From the NCBI RefSeq assembly GCF_016924645.1, contig NZ_JAFFJV010000011.1, forward strand, positions 186,001 through 250,000: DNA of 64,000 bases, read 5' to 3'. The notes under the pieces were generated by a model, which was not told the DNA's origin, ran no database searches, and saw nothing but the letters and a program-made list of their open reading frames with translations. A program made the translations under genes and the position numbers. Of the stretch, positions 51,451-60,085 are shown one piece after another. Numbering within the stretch: position 1 is the first letter of the stretch; each line of letters begins with the position of its first letter. Source of the stretch: Rufibacter psychrotolerans. GTDB lineage: Bacteria; Bacteroidota; Bacteroidia; Cytophagales; Hymenobacteraceae.

Positions 51451-52617
51451 TCAATCTGCCTGGCTATTACCTAGCCCTTTGTGATGGAGAGCAGCTCTGC
51501 CTTTGGCTCCCCGGGTTGCGGAAGGGCTAGCAATGGCATTGCGCCACCTGGGGTTACCCGGCGCCTTTGATACTATTGGTGAAAGCACTGAAAAGTCAGT
51601 TAATGCCTTGATCCAGCAGGCTATAGTAGTTTCCTGGTTCAGGGCATTAACCAATTCAGGGTAAATGCCGGTTTCCCACTGTAAGATTACCCTGATCAGG
51701 CTGAAGGAGCGAGAAGTCTCTAGCCCGGCTCACTGAAGGAGCAATCATCCTTGTAGAACTGAGGAAAAGGACTGGGGTGCAAGCTTAAACCCTACTTCAC
51801 CTGCAAAGACTATCTTTCTCAAGAGGGTGTTGATTCTTCCTTTGGGGAAGATTTGTTAAGCCATTGTTAATATAGTATCTGTATTAGATAATCCAGAAGA
51901 GGGGTTACACTAGAGGAAATAGTAGATTTGTTAAGGTGCTGCATCCAAAATCTAGATTGAATAAATCAAACACAGCAAGGCATACTAAACGCTAAGGTGA
52001 TGGTTATAGAAAACTGGTCTTAATCACATAAAGAACTTTGAAATTCTCCTTTAAGGATATAGGAGAAGGAAATACGGGTATATCACCTAGTACGGTACAC
52101 TTTATCCGAGTCAACCTGCTTTTACAATAGCAGTCATACTATGTTTCAAATAAGAAGAAATTAACCTCTAAAGCAATAATCCCTAGTAATGACCTAAAAG
52201 GCATGAGGGATCAAGCGGTTGCCAACCTTAAAGGAGGGCACTCTCGTGTTGTCGGCTAATAAGTTCGTTGTTTTAGTACTTTTCATATAGAACTCCCCGG
52301 AAGAGGTCTGAATATTTCGGAGGCTCCCCCTCTTCTTATGCTCTTGTGCTCAAGCGTAAGTCTATTATCATTATTCAAAGGGATGGGGTTGCGTCCCCGC
52401 CTGGCAAAAGGTTGTGTACAGCAGCACTTCCTTCATCTTGCCTACCCGCACTGCTGGCGGGTATTGCCCGAATGCAGCTTAGGCTGTTCTTTTTACAAAG
52501 TTTCTGTCTGTCCATTTTCTCAGATGGCAACCCAGCGCCTCCTGGTACTGGTGGATGGCGCCTTCAGTGCTGAAGGGTAGGTGAATTCTTTCAATTTGTA
52601 ATTAAACAATTGACTTT
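51451..52617. other. Long gene-free leader region before susC
   Basis: 1.17 kb without a supported gene. The first part (51451-51830) has GC content like coding DNA but all frames are short and unrecognised, so it may be more gene debris. The rest is AT-rich and contains copy B of the 27-bp locus motif (51865). Two overlapping plus-strand frames of 75-80 codons at 52338-52580 show no similarity I can name. Confidence 0.5.
51865..51891 (+). promoter_or_regulatory. 27-bp locus motif, copy B
   Basis: TGTTAATATAGTATCTG then TATTAGATAA, preceded by TTGTTAAG and a 4-nt spacer exactly as in copy C. It is 726 nt upstream of susC, further than the other two copies are from their genes. Confidence 0.6.
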
Positions 52618-55617
52618 ATGAAATGGAAATTTACGAATAGGGTTCTCGCTTGGTCGGGTACCGTGGTGTTGTACACCATTCTTCCCTGTTTTCACCAGGG
52701 AAATGCGTATGCTGGGGTGAGGGACCAACGCGTGGTTACAAGGCAAAATAGGCCAGTGTCAGGGGTTGTGACTTCGGCAGAAGACGGTTCTCCCCTCATT
52801 GGTGTCTCTGTCTCTGTGAAGGGAGGCACCGCCGGGGTTATGACAGATGCAGAAGGGAAATACCAGATTTCGGTGCCAAATACTGCGGTGTTGGTCTTTA
52901 GTTATATCGGATATACTCCTCAGGAAGTACTGGTGGGTACTCAAGCCCAGATAAGCGTCCGCCTTAAGTCAGATCGGCAAGTGCTGGATGAGGTGGTGGT
53001 GATTGGATATGGTACCCAGAAGCGGGGTGATGTGACCAGTGCCGTAGCCGGAGTAGACCGAGAGGACTTCGTCCAGGGGGCCGTGCGGGATGCAGCCCAA
53101 TTGGTGCAGGGGAAAGTAGCCGGTTTGCGGGTGACCACCCCCAGCGGAGACCCCACTGCCACCACCCAAATTAACCTGCGGGGCATAAGCTCCATCCAGG
53201 GAAGCTCCAACCCGCTCGTCATCATTGACGGCGTACCCGGCGATCTGAACACGGTGGCTCCGGAAGACATTGAGTCAGTGGATGTGTTGAAAGACGGGTC
53301 TGCAGCCGCCATCTACGGGACCCGGGCCACGGGAGGGGTGATCCTGATCACCACCCGCAAAAGCCAGGGCGACCGCAGCACAGTGGAATACAACGCCTAT
53401 ACCAGCGTGCAGACCATTGCCAGAAGGCCAGAGCTGTTGACGGGTGATGATTACCGCCGGTTGATCAGGGAAGAAGGCATTGATTACGATGACTACGGCG
53501 GCAACACCGATTGGCTGGATGAGATCATGCAGACACCGGTCAGCCACAACCACAACCTGACCTTTTTTGGAGGCAACTCCACCACCAATTTCACGGGTTC
53601 GCTCAACTACAGAAACTGGGAAGGCATCATGAAAAGAACGGGGCAAGAACGCTTCGTTGCCCGGGCAGATATAAACCATGCTATGTTTGATGAGAAACTG
53701 AAGGCAAATATTCAGTTGATCAATACGGTTAGTTCATCGGTGCAGGGCGGTGGAGATGGTTACGCGTATCGGCAGGCGATCATTCGGAACCCAACGGACC
53801 GGGTAAGGACAGAAACAGGGGAATGGCAGGAACGAGATGGGTATTTCTACCTGAACCCAGTATCCAGGATAGAGGAATTCAACCGGGAGTATACCACCCG
53901 GGAAATGAGAATGAGCGGTAGCTTAGACTATTCTCCCATCAAGGATTTACACCTGAAAGTGCTAGGCTCCCATATCCAGGGAAGTTCCTTGTACGGCTAT
54001 GCTTCTACATTCAACCACTCAGATACTTGGTTGGATAACCGTAACAGCAATGCGGGCAGAAGCACCGGCGCAAGCCGGAGCAACCTGCTGGAACTCACCT
54101 CTAACTATGCCAAATCCTTTGGGGCACATAGTTTCAGTGTGTTGGGCGGATACAGCTGGCAAGATGAGACCAATGAAGGATTCAACGCCGATAACTGGAA
54201 TTTCCCCACGGATTCTTATGGATGGAACAATCTAGGAGTAGGGCAAGCCGTCCAGTCGGGTTTAGCGGCCATGGATAGCTACAAAGACAATTGGAAACTG
54301 ATTGGCTTCTTCGGCCGTGTGACTTATGACTGGAACGACAAATACCTGTTCATGGCCAGTGTGCGGCGTGAGGGCTCCTCTAAATTTGGGGCCAACTCCA
54401 AATGGGGTACCTTCCCGGCCGTGTCGGTAGGCTGGAGAATCAGCCAGGAGGGCTTTATGAAGACCCTTGGGTTTGTATCTGACCTGAAAGTAAGAGCGGG
54501 CTACGGGGTAACGGGTACTATTGCCAATGCACCGTATATCTCACAGATCAGCTATAACTTCAGCCAAGATAATGGGGCATTTATTGGAGGTAAATGGGTA
54601 AGGGGCTTTACTCCGGTCCGTAACTTCAACCCAGATTTACGGTGGGAAAGAAAAGGGGAATACAACGTGGGTCTTGACTTTGGTTTCCTGAAAAACCGCA
54701 TCAGTGGTTCCTTGGATTTCTTCCGTCGTGACATTGAAGACTTGCTCTATAACTTCGAAGTACCGTCACCACCTTATCTGTATGGATTCATGACCATCAA
54801 CGCGGGTGCGCTGCGCAGCCAGGGATTTGAGGCGCTGGTGAATTTTGTTCCGGTTGAAACCAAGAATTTTTCCTGGAACTCTAATGTGACTTACTCCACT
54901 AATAGAACAAAGCTGGTTTCCCTGACCAATGACCAGTTTGATAATACAATAGAGTATTTTGATGCCGGGTATACCGGAGAACCCATCCAGGATTTCACGC
55001 ACCGGGTTGCGGTTGGAGAGCCTATAGGACGTTTCTATGTCTGGAAAACGGTGGGGGTAGACGCGAACGGCGGATGGCTGGTAGAGAGCAGAACCGGTGA
55101 GGCCATTCCTATCAATGACGCCACGCAGGAAGACCGTCAATACTACGGCAACGCCATTCCCAAGCACGTGCTGGGCTGGAACAACTCTGCCCGGTTCAAG
55201 AACTTTGACCTGACGGTCAACATCAGAGGCGCATTTGGGCATGACATTCTCAACTTCCAGCGCATGTTCTATGAGAACCCCAAGAACCCGGCCTATAACA
55301 TGTTAAAAACCGCTTATGACCCAGTTTACGGAAAACGGCTCAATAACGACCTGGTGTATGTAAGCCACTACATTGAAAAAGGAGATTACGTGAAAATTGA
55401 TAACGTCACCTTTGGGTACACCTTGCCCAAAGACCTAATCAAATTTGTAAGAAACGCAAGGGTGTATGTGTCTGGCCTGAACCTGGTGACCATCACCGGT
55501 TACAAAGGGCTGGATCCGGAAGGGGTGAGTTACTTAGGGTTTGACCCCGGAAATGATCAGCGCGACAAATACCCTACTACCCGCACGTTCACGGCAGGCT
55601 TAAATGTATCCTTCTAG
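52618..55617 (+). CDS. SusC/RagA family TonB-linked outer-membrane protein
   Basis: 999 residues. Signal sequence to about 35, then a carboxypeptidase-regulatory-like domain (about 45-125, VSGVVTSAEDGSPLIGVSVSVKGG and DAEGKYQISVP), the TonB-box region with LDEVVVIGYGTQKRGDVTSAV (about 125), the plug (about 140-250, LRGISSIQGSSNPLVIIDGVPGDLNTVAPEDIESVDVLKDGSAAAIYGTRATGGVILITT) and a 22-strand barrel closing with TRTFTAGLNVSF. It is the TonB-driven importer for oligosaccharides bound by SusD, encoded 17 nt downstream. There is no N-terminal STN domain, so it is not of the FecA signalling type. Confidence 0.96.
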   Translation: MKWKFTNRVLAWSGTVVLYTILPCFHQGNAYAGVRDQRVVTRQNRPVSGVVTSAEDGSPLIGVSVSVKGGTAGVMTDAEGKYQISVPNTAVLVFSYIGYTPQEVLVGTQAQISVRLKSDRQVLDEVVVIGYGTQKRGDVTSAVAGVDREDFVQGAVRDAAQLVQGKVAGLRVTTPSGDPTATTQINLRGISSIQGSSNPLVIIDGVPGDLNTVAPEDIESVDVLKDGSAAAIYGTRATGGVILITTRKSQGDRSTVEYNAYTSVQTIARRPELLTGDDYRRLIREEGIDYDDYGGNTDWLDEIMQTPVSHNHNLTFFGGNSTTNFTGSLNYRNWEGIMKRTGQERFVARADINHAMFDEKLKANIQLINTVSSSVQGGGDGYAYRQAIIRNPTDRVRTETGEWQERDGYFYLNPVSRIEEFNREYTTREMRMSGSLDYSPIKDLHLKVLGSHIQGSSLYGYASTFNHSDTWLDNRNSNAGRSTGASRSNLLELTSNYAKSFGAHSFSVLGGYSWQDETNEGFNADNWNFPTDSYGWNNLGVGQAVQSGLAAMDSYKDNWKLIGFFGRVTYDWNDKYLFMASVRREGSSKFGANSKWGTFPAVSVGWRISQEGFMKTLGFVSDLKVRAGYGVTGTIANAPYISQISYNFSQDNGAFIGGKWVRGFTPVRNFNPDLRWERKGEYNVGLDFGFLKNRISGSLDFFRRDIEDLLYNFEVPSPPYLYGFMTINAGALRSQGFEALVNFVPVETKNFSWNSNVTYSTNRTKLVSLTNDQFDNTIEYFDAGYTGEPIQDFTHRVAVGEPIGRFYVWKTVGVDANGGWLVESRTGEAIPINDATQEDRQYYGNAIPKHVLGWNNSARFKNFDLTVNIRGAFGHDILNFQRMFYENPKNPAYNMLKTAYDPVYGKRLNNDLVYVSHYIEKGDYVKIDNVTFGYTLPKDLIKFVRNARVYVSGLNLVTITGYKGLDPEGVSYLGFDPGNDQRDKYPTTRTFTAGLNVSF

Positions 55618-55634
55618 GTTTTAAGTACACGATC

Positions 55635-57227
55635 ATGAAAAAGAGATTAATAGTATATACCCTGGCTACTACTTTAGGAGCAGTTGGTAGCATTAGTTCC
55701 TGCACCAACCTAGATGAAGAGGTTTATTCAGAAGTTCTCGCCTCTAATTTCAAGCCAACTGAAAAAGACATCCCGGCCATTATTGCCCCGGTGTATGCCT
55801 CCTTCCGAGGGCTGATGATGGGCTGGCAAGGTTATTTTGATCTGCAGGAAGAAAGCGCAGATGCCATTGTTACGCCTGCCCGCCCTAACGGCTGGTACGA
55901 TGGGGGCACGTATCTTCGGATGCACACCCACACCTGGACCCCGCTGCAATGGCAGCCCCAGAATACCTGGTTAAGCGCCTTCCGTAGCATCACCACCGCC
56001 AACCGGGTTCTGGCCCAGATTGAAGATGGGGTAATTGCCATGGAGAGCGGAAAAGAGGTGTTGGTGGCAGAACTAAGGGCTGCCCGGGCTTTTGCCTATT
56101 ACCTTTTATTGGATAACCACGGCAATGTTCCCATTGTGACGGATTTTAAGGACACCCAGCTACCGGAGCAGAAAACCCGCAAACAGGTGTATGACTTCGT
56201 AGAAAAAGAACTGCTGGAAGTGGTAAACGTCCTGAGTGACGATCCAAAAGCGACCTACGGACAGTTGAACAAATGGGGGGTGAAAGCCTTACTGGCAAAA
56301 ATTTATCTGAATGCTGAAGTTTACACCGGCACACCCCAATGGGAAAAGTGTATACAGCAGTGTGATGAGATTATTAACAGCCAGAAATATACCCTAGATC
56401 CCAACTACTCGGATGTCTTCACCTACACCAACCAGAATTCACCTGAGATTATCTTTGCCATTCCTTATGATCAGATCTACGGTACTGGCAACATCGTGCA
56501 CATGAAAACTCTGGACCCAGCCAGCCGTTTCGTCTATAAGATGCAGGCCGGTCCGTGGGGAGGAAATGCTGCGGTGCCGCAATTCATTGATACCTACGAT
56601 GCAGAGGACGGCCGCTTGAAAGACACCTGGATCATGGGTCCGCAGAGGAATCCTTCTACTGGTCAGGTGGTGATTGACTATGTAAAATTGTTGCCTAGCA
56701 TTGCTGCCACCGAGTCAAACCACGGCTACCGAATTGGAAAGTATAAAATCAAAGAAGGAGCCACCGGAGCGCTGGACAACGACTTCCCCATGCTGCGCTA
56801 CGCCGATGTACTCATGATGAAGGCCGAAAGCTTGCTGCGCCTGGGTCGGGCAGATGAAGCAGCCGTGTTAGTGACCCAAGTCCGCCAGCGTGCTTTCAAA
56901 AATACCAACCCGGGCAAAGCCACGGTAACCGGAGATGAATTGAAACAAGGCAGCACCTATGAATACGGACTGCAGGATGAGAACGGAAACGTGCAGGCAG
57001 GTCCCGGCAGTGGCGGAGGTGACATCCAATTCGGAAGAATGCTGGATGAGTTGGGTTGGGAATTCGCCGCGGAGGCGCACCGCAGACAAGACCTGATCCG
57101 CTTTGGGGTTTTCGGCACGAAAGCCTGGTTTAACCATAGCCCAAGCAGCCCCAACAAAGCCCTGTTCCCGATCCCGGCTGAGGAAATCAACAAGAACCCT
57201 AACTTGGCCCAAAATCCTGGTTATTAG
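55635..57227 (+). CDS. RagB/SusD family nutrient-uptake outer-membrane lipoprotein
   Basis: 530 residues. Lipoprotein signal (LGAVGSISSCTNL, Cys at about 23). The SusD fold is shown by N-terminal TPR-type helices (SAFRSITTANRVLAQIEDG, ELRAARAFAYYLLLDNHGNVPIVTDF), YGQLNKWGVKALLAKIYLNAEVYTG, and late motifs DFPMLRYADVLMMKAESLLRLGRADEA and ELGWEFAAEAHRRQDLIRFG, ending FPIPAEEINKNPNLAQNPGY. It sits as a lid on SusC and captures glycan at the cell surface. A strong terminator 28 nt after the stop ends the susC-susD transcript. Confidence 0.96.
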   Translation: MKKRLIVYTLATTLGAVGSISSCTNLDEEVYSEVLASNFKPTEKDIPAIIAPVYASFRGLMMGWQGYFDLQEESADAIVTPARPNGWYDGGTYLRMHTHTWTPLQWQPQNTWLSAFRSITTANRVLAQIEDGVIAMESGKEVLVAELRAARAFAYYLLLDNHGNVPIVTDFKDTQLPEQKTRKQVYDFVEKELLEVVNVLSDDPKATYGQLNKWGVKALLAKIYLNAEVYTGTPQWEKCIQQCDEIINSQKYTLDPNYSDVFTYTNQNSPEIIFAIPYDQIYGTGNIVHMKTLDPASRFVYKMQAGPWGGNAAVPQFIDTYDAEDGRLKDTWIMGPQRNPSTGQVVIDYVKLLPSIAATESNHGYRIGKYKIKEGATGALDNDFPMLRYADVLMMKAESLLRLGRADEAAVLVTQVRQRAFKNTNPGKATVTGDELKQGSTYEYGLQDENGNVQAGPGSGGGDIQFGRMLDELGWEFAAEAHRRQDLIRFGVFGTKAWFNHSPSSPNKALFPIPAEEINKNPNLAQNPGY

Positions 57228-57254
57228 AAAGTAATTGGTTGGTTTGTTTGAAGG

Positions 57255-57303
57255 TCTGCTCATTCACCTCCTGGCAAGGGAGGCGGGTGAGCAGATTTTT
57301 TTT
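57255..57303 (+). terminator. Terminator of the susC-susD transcript
   Basis: TCTGCTCATTCACCTCC pairs with GGAGGCGGGTGAGCAGA (two G-T wobbles and one mismatch), followed by eight Ts. Confidence 0.93.
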
Positions 57304-57326
57304 CTACCCACAGCTTGTTAAGGGGG

Positions 57327-57353
57327 TGTTAACATAGTATTACCATTGGCTAA
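57327..57353 (+). promoter_or_regulatory. 27-bp locus motif, copy C
   Basis: TGTTAACATAGTATTACC then ATTGGCTAA, preceded by TTGTTAAG with a 4-nt spacer as in copy B. It lies just past the susD terminator and 233 nt before the next arabinofuranosidase gene, so it marks a new promoter region. Confidence 0.65.
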
Positions 57354-57419
57354 CATGCTGAAGTTTCTTTTCAGGTTTATAGTGTTTATTGCATTAGAAG
57401 AAGATTTTAGGAGAGGGGC

Positions 57420-57455
57420 GTTTTAGGCGTGTTTTTCTGAAACAAGGCTCAAAAC
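57420..57455. repeat. 36-nt palindromic element, copy 22
   Basis: GTTTTAGGCGTG to AGGCTCAAAAC, centre TTTTTCTGAAA. It is the only clear copy in the 44-64 kb locus, between locus motif C and the arabinofuranosidase gene. Confidence 0.65.
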
Positions 57456-57586
57456 TATCCTTCAGATATAAGAAAGTGCTCTGACCCGCGCACCAGGAGT
57501 CAGTTATTCCAGCTGGCGGTAAATTCTTTTTTGCCCTAGAGGTTGCTCCCAATGATTTCAGTAGCATCAAGTAAACCCCCGACTTT

Positions 57587-59986
57587 ATGAACGAAATGAA
57601 AAAGTGGTCCATCCTGCCCATGCTCCTTGGAGGGTTGATCTCCCTCAATACGGCACAGGCCCAATCTTATGTTCCGGAGTGGAACAACACCGTTATGCAG
57701 GTGAAGCCGGTGGTGGGCATGAAGGCTTATTCCTTTAATCTGCAGGACGTGAAACTGCTGGAAAGCCCTTTCAAGGAGGCCATGAAAGCAGACGCCAATT
57801 ACCTCCTGAAGATTGAGCCAGACCGTTTGCTGTCCGACTTCCGGGCCCATGCCGGTCTTAAACCCAAAGCGCCTAAATACGGCGGTTGGGAATCATCGGG
57901 CCTAGCGGGCCATAGTCTGGGACATTACCTTTCGGCGTGCGCCATGCAGTATGCGGCCACCAAAGACAAAGCCTACCTGGACCGCGTGAACTACATCGTG
58001 GAGGAATTGGCCCAAACCCAGAAAGCCCGCAAAACCGGCTACGTGGGCGCCATCCCCAACGAGGACAAGATGTGGGCCGAGGTAGCCAGCGGCAACATCA
58101 AATCAAGGGGCTTTGACCTGAACGGTGCCTGGGCGCCCTGGTATACCGTGCACAAGATCATGGCCGGCCTCTTGGATGCCTACCAGTACTGCGACAACCA
58201 GAAAGCCCTGGCCGTGAACAAAGGCATCGCTGATTGGACCGGGGAAACCATCAAAGGCCTGAGCGACGAGAAAATGCAGGAGATGATGGTGTGTGAGTAC
58301 GGGGGCATGGCCGAGACCCTGGTCAACACCTACGCCATCACCAAAGACAAAAAGTACCTGGACCTGTCGTACCGGTTCTACGACAAAAGCATCTTGGATC
58401 CGTTGGCGCAGGGGAAAGACATTCTGCCCGGCAAGCACTCCAACACCCAGATTCCCAAGATTATTGCCAGCGCTCGCCGCTACCAGCTCACCGGTGATAA
58501 GAAAGACATCGCCATCGCCGATTACTTCTGGAAAACCGTGACCCAGAACCACTCCTACGCCACCGGCGGAAACAGCAACTACGAGTACCTGGGTGAGCCC
58601 GGCAAACTCAGCGACAAGCTCACCGACAACACCACCGAGACCTGCAACACCTACAACATGCTCAAGCTGACCCGGCATTTGTTCGCGCTGCAGCCCTCGG
58701 CGCATTTGATGGATTATTACGAGAAAGCGCTCTACAACCACATCCTGGCTTCCCAGAACCACGCAGACGGCATGATGACCTATTTCGTGCCGCTGCGCAT
58801 GGGTGGCCGGAAGTTCTACAGCACGCCCTTTGATGACTTCACCTGCTGCGTGGGCTCGGGCATGGAGAACCACGTGAAGTACGGCGAGAGCATTTACTTT
58901 CGGGGGGAGGACGGCAGCCTGTTCGTCAACCTGTTTATTCCTTCAGAGCTGGACTGGAAAGAGAAAGGCGTCAAAGTAAAACAGGAAACCGAACTCCCGG
59001 CCAAAGACCACACCACCCTGACCATTTCGGCCAACAAAGCAACCGCTTTCCCGCTGCGCATCCGCCGGCCGCACTGGGCCAAGGACCTGCAGGTGAAAGT
59101 GAACGGCAAGACTCAGAAAATATCCGCTGACCAAGACGGCTACCTGGTTTTGACCAGAAAATGGAAAAACAACGACAAAATAGAATTCACCGCCCAATCT
59201 GATTTCTACACTGAGGCCATGCCGGACAATCCCAACCGCAAAGCCGTATTCTACGGTCCGGTGCTATTGGCCGGGGTGTTAGGAGAGAAAGAGCCGGAGC
59301 CCGTGACCGGCGTACCCGTGCTGGTCACCAGCGAAACCAACGCGAACAAATGGATCAGGACCCTCAACGAGGAGAAACTCCGGTTCCAGACTGCGGGCAT
59401 TGCCTTGCCGGAGCAGGTGAACCTGATTCCTTTCAACCAGACCGGCACCGAGTACTACACTGTCTACTGGGACGTGTTCACGCCCGAGAAATGGACCGTG
59501 CAGAAGAAATTGTACGAGGAAGAAAAGCAAAGACAACGAGACCTGGAAGCCCGCACCGTGGACATTCTGCGGGTAGGCGAGATGCAACCCGAGCGGGACC
59601 ATGAGCTCACCGGAGACAGCGCAACCACCGGCGAGGGCCACGGCCGCAAGTGGCGCTCCACCAAACAGGGCGGCAACCTGGTCTTCAAGATGAAAGTGGC
59701 ACCCAACGCCAAGAACACCCTCATGGGCACTTACTGGGGCATGGACAACCGGGGCAGAAACTTTGATATTCTGGTAGACGGCGTGAAAATAGCGTCTGAG
59801 GACCTGAATAAGTACAAAGAGAGCCGCTTCTATGACATTTCCTATGATATTCCGCAGGCGTTGGTGAAGGGCAAGCAGCAGGTGACGGTTACGCTGCAAG
59901 CCAAGCCCAAGAACAATGCAGGGCCCATCTACGGAGTGCGGATGGTGAAAGAAAACATCACTTCAGGGGGCACCTCGTCCAAATAG
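57587..59986 (+). CDS. Beta-L-arabinofuranosidase (GH146-type architecture)
   Basis: 799 residues. Signal peptide MNEMKKWSILPMLLGGLISLNTAQAQ. The alpha/alpha-barrel (about 45-440) contains LSDFRAHAGLKPKAPKYGGWESSGLAGHSLGHYLSACAMQYA, GAWAPWYTVHKIMAGLLDAYQY and CEYGGMAETLVNTYAIT. The zinc-cysteine site is Glu351 and Cys353 in TTETCNTYNMLKL with Cys420-Cys421 in DFTCCVGSGMENH. Beta-sandwich domains follow, then a C-terminal module (about 655-799, MGTYWGMDNRGRNFDILVDG) typical of the longer GH146 members such as Bacteroides BT0349. It removes beta-L-arabinofuranose from oligosaccharides. It begins a second operon with the next three genes. Confidence 0.93.
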   Translation: MNEMKKWSILPMLLGGLISLNTAQAQSYVPEWNNTVMQVKPVVGMKAYSFNLQDVKLLESPFKEAMKADANYLLKIEPDRLLSDFRAHAGLKPKAPKYGGWESSGLAGHSLGHYLSACAMQYAATKDKAYLDRVNYIVEELAQTQKARKTGYVGAIPNEDKMWAEVASGNIKSRGFDLNGAWAPWYTVHKIMAGLLDAYQYCDNQKALAVNKGIADWTGETIKGLSDEKMQEMMVCEYGGMAETLVNTYAITKDKKYLDLSYRFYDKSILDPLAQGKDILPGKHSNTQIPKIIASARRYQLTGDKKDIAIADYFWKTVTQNHSYATGGNSNYEYLGEPGKLSDKLTDNTTETCNTYNMLKLTRHLFALQPSAHLMDYYEKALYNHILASQNHADGMMTYFVPLRMGGRKFYSTPFDDFTCCVGSGMENHVKYGESIYFRGEDGSLFVNLFIPSELDWKEKGVKVKQETELPAKDHTTLTISANKATAFPLRIRRPHWAKDLQVKVNGKTQKISADQDGYLVLTRKWKNNDKIEFTAQSDFYTEAMPDNPNRKAVFYGPVLLAGVLGEKEPEPVTGVPVLVTSETNANKWIRTLNEEKLRFQTAGIALPEQVNLIPFNQTGTEYYTVYWDVFTPEKWTVQKKLYEEEKQRQRDLEARTVDILRVGEMQPERDHELTGDSATTGEGHGRKWRSTKQGGNLVFKMKVAPNAKNTLMGTYWGMDNRGRNFDILVDGVKIASEDLNKYKESRFYDISYDIPQALVKGKQQVTVTLQAKPKNNAGPIYGVRMVKENITSGGTSSK

Positions 59987-60085
59987 ACAGTGCCCCTTTT
60001 CTTCAAGCGGCAGGACAAAGATTCTTGTTCACAGGTCCTGTCTCGCCTTCATCGCTTACCTACTTTTCGCCTAAGGATTGAAAAA

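Noticed and set aside
52338..52580. Two overlapping 75-80 codon plus frames before susC
   Set aside because: No similarity, overlapping in different frames, and no sign of conserved motifs.
2180..57455. Reading the 36-nt palindromes as ordinary rho-independent terminators
   Set aside because: Most have T at the 5' end and A at the 3' end of the stem, the reverse of terminators, and several lie at start codons. Only the extended copy at 16610-16662 has normal polarity.
59990..60085. Upstream extension of the GH127 gene to 59990
   Set aside because: It would put 32 unrelated residues before a good signal peptide; the ATG at 60086 is preferred.
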